Source: a bacterium (GTDB lineage: Bacteria > Patescibacteriota > Minisyncoccia > Phycocordibacterales > Phycocordibacteraceae). From it: DNA of 32,127 nt. The stretch lies in assembly GCA_021784875.1 (NCBI GenBank), contig JAJYHF010000032.1:1-32127 (forward strand). Reading direction: 5' to 3'. Made by a program: the position numbers and the translations under genes. Positions 24,836 through 32,127 of the stretch are shown piece after piece. Every line of letters begins with the position of its first letter. Position 1 is the stretch's first letter. Below the pieces are notes generated by a model. The model saw nothing but the letters and a program-made list of their open reading frames with translations, searched no databases and was not told the origin of the DNA.

Positions 24836-26089
24836 TTATTTCTTCAGACTTCTAGAACGTGCTTTCCGATGCTGCGACAAAGAGAACCGGTGCGACTCGC
24901 TGTTCGCGAGGACGATGTCGGCCTCGGAAGCACGAGCGGCACGCGCGCCGGTAATCTCGCGCGGGCGGTGTCGTTCATCCTTCACCACCGCCACGACCGG
25001 GATCGCGAGACTCGCCTCGGCGAGCACCGCCTCGGTCGCCTTCTTCTGCGCCTTTCCGCCGTCGACGACGATAACGTTCGGCAACGGCCACTCGGGATGA
25101 CCGAGCCGGCGCACGAGCACCTCGCGCAGCGAGGCGATGTCGTCATTCTTCTGAACCCCTTTGATGCGGAAGGTGCGGTACGCCTTCTTCTCCGGGACGC
25201 CATCGACGACAGCGACCATCACGCCGATCGCGTCTCTCCCTGCGAGGTGAGCAGTGTCGTAAGCTTCGATCCGCGCGCCGGCGAAGCCGGCGCGTTCCTC
25301 CTCGCGTTCCTTCTTAATAAGCGAGACGTCCTGGACATGGTCGAGCGCGAAAAGCTCGCGTCGTAGCTCTGCGGCTTCCTCGAACCGCTCCTCCGCTGCC
25401 GCCTGCTTCATGTCGCGTTCGAGCGCCTTTCGCAGTTCCGTGACACGCCCGCTGAGAAGGAGCGCGACCCGCCGGATGGTCTGCCGATATGCTTTCTGAT
25501 CGAGCGCCCCCTTCTTCGCCAAGGCTTCGAAGGGCAGGTGCGGATACTGTCCGATCTGGCGGTTGAACTCGATTCTCGCGTGCAGGTGTCCACTCTTCGT
25601 TGTGACGGGCTTCGGCGTGTCGTAGAACGGGAAGATCTTCCGGATGAGCCGCAAGGCCTCCTTCAGCTGCGTGCCGTTCGGGAACGGGCCGAACGTGTGC
25701 GAGAGGGGCACGTCCGACTTTCCTAGATCTTTTCCGCGCACTATGAGCACGCGCGGCCACTCCTCTCTCGTGATGACGACGTAGAGGAATGTCTTGTCGT
25801 CCTTCCCTTCCACATTCGCCTTCGGCTGATACTTCTTGATGAGTGCCGCCTCCCGTACGAGCGCCTCTAGGACCGTCGACGCGGTCTCGTGGCTCACGCG
25901 ATCCGCGCGCGTCACCATGTCCACGATGCGCGGCCCTCTGGTCGCTATGAGATCATCATCAAAATAGCTTCGCACCCTGTCGCGCAAGCTCGTCGCCTTC
26001 CCGACGTAGAGCACCTGTCTCCCCTTCTTAAACAGATACACCCCTGGCAGATCCGGCAGGTCGAACTTATTTAGATCGCTTCTTTGCAT
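24836..26089 (-). CDS. uvrC: Excinuclease ABC subunit C, short form
   Basis: GIY-YIG region DLPGVYLFKKGRQVLYVGKATSLRDRVRSYF; UVR-like segment; RNase H-like nuclease EAYDTAHLAG / NDDIASLREVLVRRL / IVVDGGKAQ / ESHRFSLSQHR. Confidence 0.93.
   Translation of the reverse strand: MQRSDLNKFDLPDLPGVYLFKKGRQVLYVGKATSLRDRVRSYFDDDLIATRGPRIVDMVTRADRVSHETASTVLEALVREAALIKKYQPKANVEGKDDKTFLYVVITREEWPRVLIVRGKDLGKSDVPLSHTFGPFPNGTQLKEALRLIRKIFPFYDTPKPVTTKSGHLHARIEFNRQIGQYPHLPFEALAKKGALDQKAYRQTIRRVALLLSGRVTELRKALERDMKQAAAEERFEEAAELRRELFALDHVQDVSLIKKEREEERAGFAGARIEAYDTAHLAGRDAIGVMVAVVDGVPEKKAYRTFRIKGVQKNDDIASLREVLVRRLGHPEWPLPNVIVVDGGKAQKKATEAVLAEASLAIPVVAVVKDERHRPREITGARAARASEADIVLANSESHRFSLSQHRKARSRSLKK
24844..24857. 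repeat. 14-nt partial copy of the GTCNGAC palindromic element at the 3' end of uvrC
   Basis: TCAGACTTCTAGAA is identical to 31104-31117 in the tgt element. Confidence 0.4.
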
Positions 26090-28772
26090 GGCGTTTCAGC
26101 ACGCGGGCGAGATAGTCGCCAGTGTAGGTGCCGGAGGCGGTGACCTCTTCGGGCGTGCCCTTCGCGACGACTTTGCCGCCGCCGGCGCCGCCCTCAGGAC
26201 CGAAGTCGATGATATAGTCGGCCGATTTGATGACGTCGAGGTTGTGCTCGATCACGACGACCGTGTTGCCGCGCGCGACGAGCTCCTGAAGGATCTCGAT
26301 GAGCTTCTTCACGTCGTCGTAGTGGAGGCCGACGGTGGGCTCGTCGAGGAGGTAGATGGTCTTCATCGTCGTCGGGCGATAGAGCTCGGCCGCGATCTTG
26401 ACCCGCTGCGCTTCCCCGCCCGAGAGGGTCGTCGCGCTCTGGCCGAGGGTGAGGTACTCGAGCCCGGTCGCGTTCAATTGTGCGAGGCGTTCTTGGATCG
26501 CCGGGATGTCGGCGAAGAACTGCTCCGCCTCCTCGACCGTCATCTGCAGGACCTCGTAGATATTCTTGCCGCGGTAAGTGACTTCCAAAGTTTCTTTCAT
26601 GAATCGTTTCCCTTCGCAGACATCGCAGGTGACGTAGACCGTCGGAAGGAAGTGCATCTCGACGGCGACGACGCCGTTCCCCTGACAAGCCTCGCAGCGC
26701 CCGCCGGGGACGTTGAAGGAGAAGCGACCCGGCTTCCAGCCTCGGGCGCGAGCCTCGCTCGTCGCGGCGAAGAGGTCGCGGATGTGGGTCATCGCGCCGG
26801 TGTAGGTGGCCGGGTTGCTGCGCGGCGTGCGGCCGATCGGCGACTGATCGATGAGGACGACGCGGCCGGCATATTCGCTGCCGGTGAGCGACGCGACATG
26901 CTCGAGTTGAGCGTCTTTCTTCCGCCACGACTTTAGCCGGTCGTTGGTCCGTTTGACGAGATTCCGGTGCAGGATGTCGTAAAGGAAGGTCGACTTCCCC
27001 GAGCCGGAGACGCCGGTGATGGCGACGAGCTTCCCGAGCGGGATGTCGATATTCTGGTTCACGAGATTGTGTAGCGTCGCACCGCGCACCTTGAGCCACC
27101 CGCGTTCGGCGGTACGACGCGTTTCCGGAACGGAAATCTCCTTCTCCTGTCGAAGGTAGCTGAGTGTCGAAGAACCGCTCTCGTTCTTCTTCGCGGTAAG
27201 GAGGTCGCCAAGCCAGCCCGAGACGACGACATGACCGCCGTGCACGCCCGCGCCAGGCCCCACGTCGACGATGTAGTCGGCAGAGTAGATGGTGTCCTCG
27301 TCATGCTCGACGACGATGATGGTGTTGCCGAGTTCCTTCAGGGTGAGGAGCGTCTTAATGAGGCGGTCGTTGTCGCGCTGATGAAGGCCGATGGTCGGCT
27401 CGTCGAGGACATACAAGGCGCCCGTGAGCCCGCTCCCGAGCTGCGAGGCGAGGCGGATGCGCTGCGCTTCCCCGCCCGAGAGCGTAGCGGCCGAACGATC
27501 GAGCGTGAGGTAGTCGAGGCCGACATCGAGCATGAACGAGAGCCGGCTCCCGATCTCTTTCAGGATCGGTGCGGCGACTTCGCGTTTCATCTCGGAGAGC
27601 TCGAGCGAGTCGACGAAGTCCTTCGCCTCGCGGATGGACATGCTGGTGAAGTCGACGATGTTCTTGCCGAGCGGTGATTCGGAGAAGTCAGACTTCTTTG
27701 AATTCTTGAAGTCCGACTTCTCCGAATCGCCTTTCAAGTACACCCGCAGCGCCTCCGGCCGCAGGCGTTTCCCTTCGCAGACCGGGCAGGGCTCCTCTGA
27801 GAAGAGCGACTTGGTCCCGAGCCCGTTACAGGCCGGGCAGGCGCCATAGGGCGAATTGAAGGAGAAGAGCCGCGGCTCCACCTCGGGGAATGACGATCCG
27901 TCATCCGGACAGATGAATTTCGACGAGAGTGTCTCGAGCGTGCCATCCGCATGCTTTATCTTCACTAATCCGTCGGCCTCCTTGAGCGCGAGCTCGAGCG
28001 CCTCGGAGAGCCGCTCGCGCGCGTTCTGGGTCGAGCGCGCGAACTCGCTCACATAAATCGAGTCGACGACCGCGTCGATGTCGTGCCGCTTGTTGCGGTC
28101 GAGGATCACCTTCTCGCGCAAGGACTGTTGCTTGCCGTCGATGACGACCTTCTCGAAGCCTTTGCCGAGGAGGTCATAGAGGAGCTGGTAATACTCCCCC
28201 TTCCTGCCGACAACGACCGGCGCATAGACAGTCACCGCGCTCTTGTCGACCGCAACGCCCATCACCTGCGTTCCCGATTCTTTCCGTTTCGCCTCGACGC
28301 GGGCGAACACCATCTTGATCATCTCCTCCTTCGAGAGACGCGTGATGGGGACGTCGTGATTGACGCAATAAGGCTGACCGACGCGCGCATAGAGCACACG
28401 CAAATAGTCGTAGATCTCGGTCACCGTCGCGACGGTCGAGCGCGGATTGTTCGAGCGGCTCTTCTGGTCGATAGAGATGGCGGGCGAGAGGCCGGTGATC
28501 TCGTCGACGTCCGGCTTCGGCATCTGATTGAGGAACTGCCGCGCATAGGCCGAGAGCGACTCGACGTAGCGCCGCTGCCCTTCGGCGAAGATGGTGTCGA
28601 ACGCGAGCGAGGACTTCCCGCTCCCCGAGAGGCCGGTGATCACCGTCATGGCCCCGCGCGGCATCTCGACGTCGATATTCTTCAAATTATGCGTGCGCGC
28701 ACCTCTCACTGAGAGCCAATCGCTCCCGTGATGGTGCCCGTGTTCCTCTTTTTTGCTCGGTTTCTTTTGCAT
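26067..28772 (-). CDS. uvrA: Excinuclease ABC subunit A
   Basis: GLSGSGKSSLAFDTIFAEGQRRYVESLSAYARQFL, two LSGGEAQR(I/V) signatures, CEACQGNGVV...CDVCEGKRF zinc module. Confidence 0.97.
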   Translation of the reverse strand: MQKKPSKKEEHGHHHGSDWLSVRGARTHNLKNIDVEMPRGAMTVITGLSGSGKSSLAFDTIFAEGQRRYVESLSAYARQFLNQMPKPDVDEITGLSPAISIDQKSRSNNPRSTVATVTEIYDYLRVLYARVGQPYCVNHDVPITRLSKEEMIKMVFARVEAKRKESGTQVMGVAVDKSAVTVYAPVVVGRKGEYYQLLYDLLGKGFEKVVIDGKQQSLREKVILDRNKRHDIDAVVDSIYVSEFARSTQNARERLSEALELALKEADGLVKIKHADGTLETLSSKFICPDDGSSFPEVEPRLFSFNSPYGACPACNGLGTKSLFSEEPCPVCEGKRLRPEALRVYLKGDSEKSDFKNSKKSDFSESPLGKNIVDFTSMSIREAKDFVDSLELSEMKREVAAPILKEIGSRLSFMLDVGLDYLTLDRSAATLSGGEAQRIRLASQLGSGLTGALYVLDEPTIGLHQRDNDRLIKTLLTLKELGNTIIVVEHDEDTIYSADYIVDVGPGAGVHGGHVVVSGWLGDLLTAKKNESGSSTLSYLRQEKEISVPETRRTAERGWLKVRGATLHNLVNQNIDIPLGKLVAITGVSGSGKSTFLYDILHRNLVKRTNDRLKSWRKKDAQLEHVASLTGSEYAGRVVLIDQSPIGRTPRSNPATYTGAMTHIRDLFAATSEARARGWKPGRFSFNVPGGRCEACQGNGVVAVEMHFLPTVYVTCDVCEGKRFMKETLEVTYRGKNIYEVLQMTVEEAEQFFADIPAIQERLAQLNATGLEYLTLGQSATTLSGGEAQRVKIAAELYRPTTMKTIYLLDEPTVGLHYDDVKKLIEILQELVARGNTVVVIEHNLDVIKSADYIIDFGPEGGAGGGKVVAKGTPEEVTASGTYTGDYLARVLKRHAKKRSK
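27676..27728. repeat. 53-bp in-frame palindromic element within uvrA
   Basis: GATTCGGAGAAGTC-A-GACTTC [tttgaattctt] GAAGTC-C-GACTTCTCCGAATC: 20 of 21 arm positions pair. Translates as DSEKSDFKNSKKSDFSES. Confidence 0.85.
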
Positions 28773-28780
28773 GCTTAAAT

Positions 28781-28815
28781 CCTGCCCGTGGCGGGGCAGG
28801 TACGAAGTGATTATA
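28781..28815 (-). promoter_or_regulatory. uvrA promoter (extended -10 TGGTATAAT) with 5'-proximal leader hairpin CCTGCCC-cgccac-GGGCAGG
   Basis: TATAAT at 28815-28810 (minus) preceded by TGG; inverted repeat 28781-28787/28794-28800 would start within a few nt of the predicted TSS. Confidence 0.6.
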
Positions 28816-28823
28816 CCATATCC

Positions 28824-30923
28824 CTATTTCCCTGACAGCGGCTTACGGGTGCGGGGTTTCTTTTTCGGACCGGCTCCTTCGAGCTTATAGATCTCGTCGC
28901 GGATGAGAGCGGCGGTCTCGAAGTCGAGCCGCTCGACCGCTTCGGCCATCTCTTCCCTCTTCTGCTCGATAAGCGCCTTCGGGTCTTTCTTATAGGAAAG
29001 CTCGTCGAGCGCGAGAAGCTCTTCCACCGTCTTCTGATGCTCGCTCCGCATCGTTTCGGCGATGTCCTTGATCTCTTTTTGAATGGTCTTCGGCGTGATG
29101 CCGTGCTTCGTGTTGTAGGCGAGCTGGAGCTCGCGGCGGCGGTTCGTTTCTGAAATAGCTTTTTCGAGCGATCCGGTCATGACGTCGGCATACAGGATGA
29201 CGCGGCCTTGGACGTTCCTCGCCGCGCGGCCGATCGTCTGGATGAGCGAGGTCTCGGAGCGGAGGAACCCTTCCTTATCCGCGTCGAGGATGCCGACGAG
29301 CTCGACCTCCGGCAGGTCGAGCCCCTCGCGCAGGAGGTTGACGCCGACGAGGATATCGAACTCCCCTTTGCGAAACTTGGTGAGGATCTCGATACGGTCG
29401 ATCGTCTTCACGTCGGAGTGGAGATACTCGGCTTTGATGCCCTTCTCGCGCAAGAACGCGGAGAGGTCTTCGGCCATCTGCTTGGTGAGCGTGGTCGCGA
29501 GCGCGCGTCCGCCGCCTCTGATGACCTTCTCCGCTTCCTCGATGAAATCCGCGACCTGACCGGGATACGCCACAGGTTTGAGTAAGGTCAGACCTTCCTC
29601 AGCTGCTGAGTAAGGTCTGACCTTACTCATTCCTTCAGAAACGGGACGAATGATGAGCTCCGGGTCGAGGAGACCGGTCGGGCGAATGATCTGTTCGACG
29701 ACTTGATCGGAATGCCCCCGCTCGTAGGGGCCGGGCGTCGCACTGGTATAAATGGTCTGTCCCGTCCTTTCAGTGAACTCTTCGAAGGTGAGCGGTCGAT
29801 TGTCGCGCGCCGAGGGGAGGCGGAAGCCGTATTCGACAAGATTATCCTTACGGGAACGGTCTCCCGCGTACATGCCGCCGAGCTGCGGGACGGTGACGTG
29901 CGACTCGTCTATGACGGTGAGGAAGTCGGGGTCGCATCGCTTGAAATAGTCGAGGAGCGTGTAGGGCGGCTCGCCCGGCGCGCGGCCGTCGAAATGGCGC
30001 GAATAGTTCTCGATGCCGTTGACGTAACCCACCGCACGGATCATCGCGATGTCGTTCAACGTCCGCCGCTTCAAGCGTTCGGCCTCAAGGGGTTTCTCCT
30101 CCCGCTTGAATCTTGCCAGCTGCTCGTCGAGCTCTGCTTTGATGTCGGCCAACGCGCGTTCGCGCTCCTCCTCGCTCGTGACGAAGTGCTTGGCCGGAAA
30201 GATGAAGACATTCTCCGGTTCCCCAAGCTTCGCGCGCGAGATCGGGTCGAGCTTCTCGACGTGTGCGACCTTACTTTCATCAAAAATGACACGGTAGATA
30301 ACCCGTTCGTTCACGGGCATAAGCTCGAGCGCGTTGCCGACCGCCCGGAGCTGCCCTGGCTCAAGGTCGGCGGTCGTCCGCTCGAAGTAGATGCCGACGA
30401 GCGTGCGGATGAGGCTCGCGCGATCGCCTTCAGAGCCCTTCTGTATCTTCACATTCACCTTCTCGTATTCTTCCGGCGAGCCGAGACCATAGATCGCGGA
30501 AACGGACGCGACGATGATGACATCCCTTCGCGTGAGCAGGGCTTGCGTTGCCGCGTGGCGGAGACGGTCGATCTCAGCATTGATCATCGCCTCCTTCTCG
30601 ATGTAGGTGTCGGAGTGCGCGATGTAAGCTTCCGGCTGGTAGTAATCGTAGTAAGAAACAAAATAGTGCACCGCGTTCTTGGGGAAGAATTCGCGATACT
30701 CCTGCGCGAGCTGGGCGGCGAGCGTCTTGTTGTGCGCGAGGACGAGCGTCGGCTTGTCGGCCTTCGCGATCACGTTCGCCATCGTGAAGGTCTTACCCGT
30801 CCCCGTCGCGCCGAAGAGCGTCTGGCGGCGCACGCCCTGCCCCAACCCTTCTTCAAGGGCCTTGATCGCCTGCGGCTGATCGCCGGCGGGCTGGTATGGG
30901 AGATGGAGCTTGAAGTCAGCCAT
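28824..30923 (-). CDS. uvrB: Excinuclease ABC subunit B
   Basis: PAGDQPQAIKALEEG, TLFGATGTGKTFTMANVI, YYDYYQPEAYIAHSDTYIEKE, DQVVEQIIRPTGLLDPE, TTLTKQMAEDLSAFL, C-terminal UVR motif. Confidence 0.97.
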   Translation of the reverse strand: MADFKLHLPYQPAGDQPQAIKALEEGLGQGVRRQTLFGATGTGKTFTMANVIAKADKPTLVLAHNKTLAAQLAQEYREFFPKNAVHYFVSYYDYYQPEAYIAHSDTYIEKEAMINAEIDRLRHAATQALLTRRDVIIVASVSAIYGLGSPEEYEKVNVKIQKGSEGDRASLIRTLVGIYFERTTADLEPGQLRAVGNALELMPVNERVIYRVIFDESKVAHVEKLDPISRAKLGEPENVFIFPAKHFVTSEEERERALADIKAELDEQLARFKREEKPLEAERLKRRTLNDIAMIRAVGYVNGIENYSRHFDGRAPGEPPYTLLDYFKRCDPDFLTVIDESHVTVPQLGGMYAGDRSRKDNLVEYGFRLPSARDNRPLTFEEFTERTGQTIYTSATPGPYERGHSDQVVEQIIRPTGLLDPELIIRPVSEGMSKVRPYSAAEEGLTLLKPVAYPGQVADFIEEAEKVIRGGGRALATTLTKQMAEDLSAFLREKGIKAEYLHSDVKTIDRIEILTKFRKGEFDILVGVNLLREGLDLPEVELVGILDADKEGFLRSETSLIQTIGRAARNVQGRVILYADVMTGSLEKAISETNRRRELQLAYNTKHGITPKTIQKEIKDIAETMRSEHQKTVEELLALDELSYKKDPKALIEQKREEMAEAVERLDFETAALIRDEIYKLEGAGPKKKPRTRKPLSGK
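29579..29629. repeat. 51-bp in-frame, nearly perfect palindromic element within uvrB
   Basis: TGAGTAAGGTCAGACCTTcCTCAGC-T-GCTGAGtAAGGTCTGACCTTACTCA: 24 of 25 pairs complementary around 29604. Translates within SKVRPYSAAEEGLTLL. Confidence 0.88.
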
Positions 30924-32127
30924 AGTAATTTCTTATAAAATCCGCGCGGTAGGCGTCGAAACGGTTGCCGAGGATGGACTGGCGCGCGCCGGCGACCAGG
31001 TCGAGGATGAAGCCGAGGTTATGCATCGAGGCGATGATTGGGCCGAGCATCTCGCCCGAGCGCAGGAGGTGCGAGACATATGCCAATGAGAACTCGGCAG
31101 AAGTCAGACTTCTAGAATCCGTATTGAAGTCTGACTTCAAGCCGAGTTCGGAGAGTACGGTGAAGTCGTTGCGATATTTTTCGTTCGTGAGATGGACGAT
31201 GCCGCGCTTCGTATAGATAGAGCCGTGGCGGCCGAGGCGCGTCGGCGCGACGCAGTCGAAGAGGTCCATCCCGTTCGCGATGCCTTCGAGAAGGTCGCCC
31301 GGTTCGCCGATGCCGAGGAAGTGCCGCGGCAGCTCATCGGGCAACTCCCCCACCGCCGCCTGGAGCGCACCGCGCATGTCCTCCTTCGAGAAGGAACCGC
31401 CGATGCCGATGCCATCGAACCCCATCTCAGCGATCGCACGCGCCGATTCGCGCCGCAGATCCTCATGCCGACCGCCCTGCACGATACCGAAGATCGCCTG
31501 CTTGTCGCGCGCGTCGAGATTCTGCCGATGCGCCTTCAAGCTGCGCTCGGCCCAGCGGTGCGTGCGCTCCATCGCCTCGCGCTGATACTCATAGGGCTCG
31601 GTCGGCGCAGTGCATTCGTCGAAGGCGAAGAAGATGTCCGCGCCGAGCGCATGCTGGATCTCGACCGATCGCTCGGGCGTGAAGCGGTGAAGCGAGCCGT
31701 CGAGATGCGACGTGAAGGTGACGCCTTCATCATCGATCACCGCGAGCTGGCCGTGCTGGCTCGCGACGCTCTCGTCGTAGACGGCGACTTGGTCCTGTTT
31801 TTCCGTCACTTCTCCTTTGGTGAATTTCGAAATAGTCTTGCCGAACGCCGCACCAAGCGAGAACACCTGGAACCCACCCGAATCGGTGATGGTCGGTCCC
31901 TCCCAGCCCATGAACGGCGCGAGGCCGCCCGCCTGCTTCACGGTTTGCTCGCCGGGTTGGAGGTAGAGATGGTAGGTGTTCGCGAGGACGACCTCAACAC
32001 CGAGGCTCTTCAGGTCGCGCGGCAGGACGCCCTTCACGCCGGCTTTGGTACCGACCGGGGAGAACGCGGGCGTGCGGATGGCGCCGTGCGGCGTCTCGAT
32101 GACGCCGGCGCGCGCTCGGCCTTTGGC
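30916..32127 (-). CDS. tgt: Queuine/preQ1 tRNA-guanine transglycosylase, 5' end beyond the window
   Basis: Frame continues upstream of the listed ORF to the window edge (AKGRARAGVIETPHGAIRTPAFSPVGTKAGVKGVLPRDL); VVLANTYHLYLQPGEQTVKQAGGLAPFMGWEGPTITDSGGFQVFSL; GGRHEDLRRESA. Overlaps the uvrB start by 8 bp. Confidence 0.95.
   Translation of the reverse strand, partial: AKGRARAGVIETPHGAIRTPAFSPVGTKAGVKGVLPRDLKSLGVEVVLANTYHLYLQPGEQTVKQAGGLAPFMGWEGPTITDSGGFQVFSLGAAFGKTISKFTKGEVTEKQDQVAVYDESVASQHGQLAVIDDEGVTFTSHLDGSLHRFTPERSVEIQHALGADIFFAFDECTAPTEPYEYQREAMERTHRWAERSLKAHRQNLDARDKQAIFGIVQGGRHEDLRRESARAIAEMGFDGIGIGGSFSKEDMRGALQAAVGELPDELPRHFLGIGEPGDLLEGIANGMDLFDCVAPTRLGRHGSIYTKRGIVHLTNEKYRNDFTVLSELGLKSDFNTDSRSLTSAEFSLAYVSHLLRSGEMLGPIIASMHNLGFILDLVAGARQSILGNRFDAYRADFIRNYYG
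31091..31148. repeat. 58-bp in-frame palindromic element within tgt
   Basis: AACTCGGC-a-GAAGTCAGACTTC [tagaatccgtatt] GAAGTCTGACTTC-aa-GCCGAGTT: 13-bp perfect inner arms plus 8-bp outer arms. Shares the 15-mer AGAAGTCAGACTTCT with the uvrA element (27683-27697). Confidence 0.85.

Noticed and set aside
23389-24855. 488-aa + strand ORF antisense to the T4SS-like gene and mltG
   Set aside because: Shadow ORF; the minus-strand frames have clear family motifs and start signals.
25700-25730. GTCCGACTTTCCTAGATC in uvrC as another palindromic element
   Set aside because: Only a partial match to one arm, no inverted partner, and the protein here fits a normal UvrC segment leading to FGPFPNG.
26067-28772. 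UvrA first zinc module reading CPDD instead of CPxC, and His-rich N-terminus (EEHGHHHGSD)
   Set aside because: Noticed, but the insertion-domain zinc module is variable and a short His-rich tail is weak evidence; I cannot judge significance without an alignment.
30905-30925. TTGAAGTCAGCCAT at the uvrB start resembling the element core
   Set aside because: Covers only GAAGTCAG and encodes the ordinary UvrB N-terminus MADFKL; no palindrome.
29703-30938. 411-aa + strand ORF antisense to uvrB
   Set aside because: Shadow of the conserved uvrB frame; biased composition only.

Overview
The window looks like a compact, high-GC chromosomal segment from a Patescibacteria/CPR (Parcubacteria-like) genome; that placement is inferred from gene content and protein style. 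Recognisable blocks are: rplU, rmuC, a yqeY-like gene and tRNA-Glu(CTC); a giant secreted beta-helix/FN3 protein with a peptidoglycan-binding domain; a reduced dcw cluster (mraZ-rsmH-ftsL-like-PBP-murF); a class I lysyl-tRNA synthetase; greA, trxB, ung and pcm; an ATGA-coupled operon alternating two nucleases with two membrane-anchored proteins; mnmA, mltG and a protein resembling the N-terminal region of a T4SS-type ATPase; and a contiguous tgt-uvrB-uvrA-uvrC repair block. The most striking observation is a family of roughly 50-bp near-perfect palindromes with a GTCNGAC core. They lie in frame inside uvrA, uvrB and tgt, with a 14-nt fragment at the 3' end of uvrC, resembling Rickettsia palindromic elements. 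In Tgt the palindrome covers the place where the CxCxxC zinc motif should be, which reads SxSxxS. Other highlights are: widespread -10 hexamers 6-7 nt upstream of start codons, implying leaderless mRNAs; a palindromic -10 (AGTATACT) shared by divergent rmuC/yqeY; MraZ boxes plus a consensus DnaA box at the dcw promoter; and a cysteine-free UvrC lacking its C-terminal HhH region.
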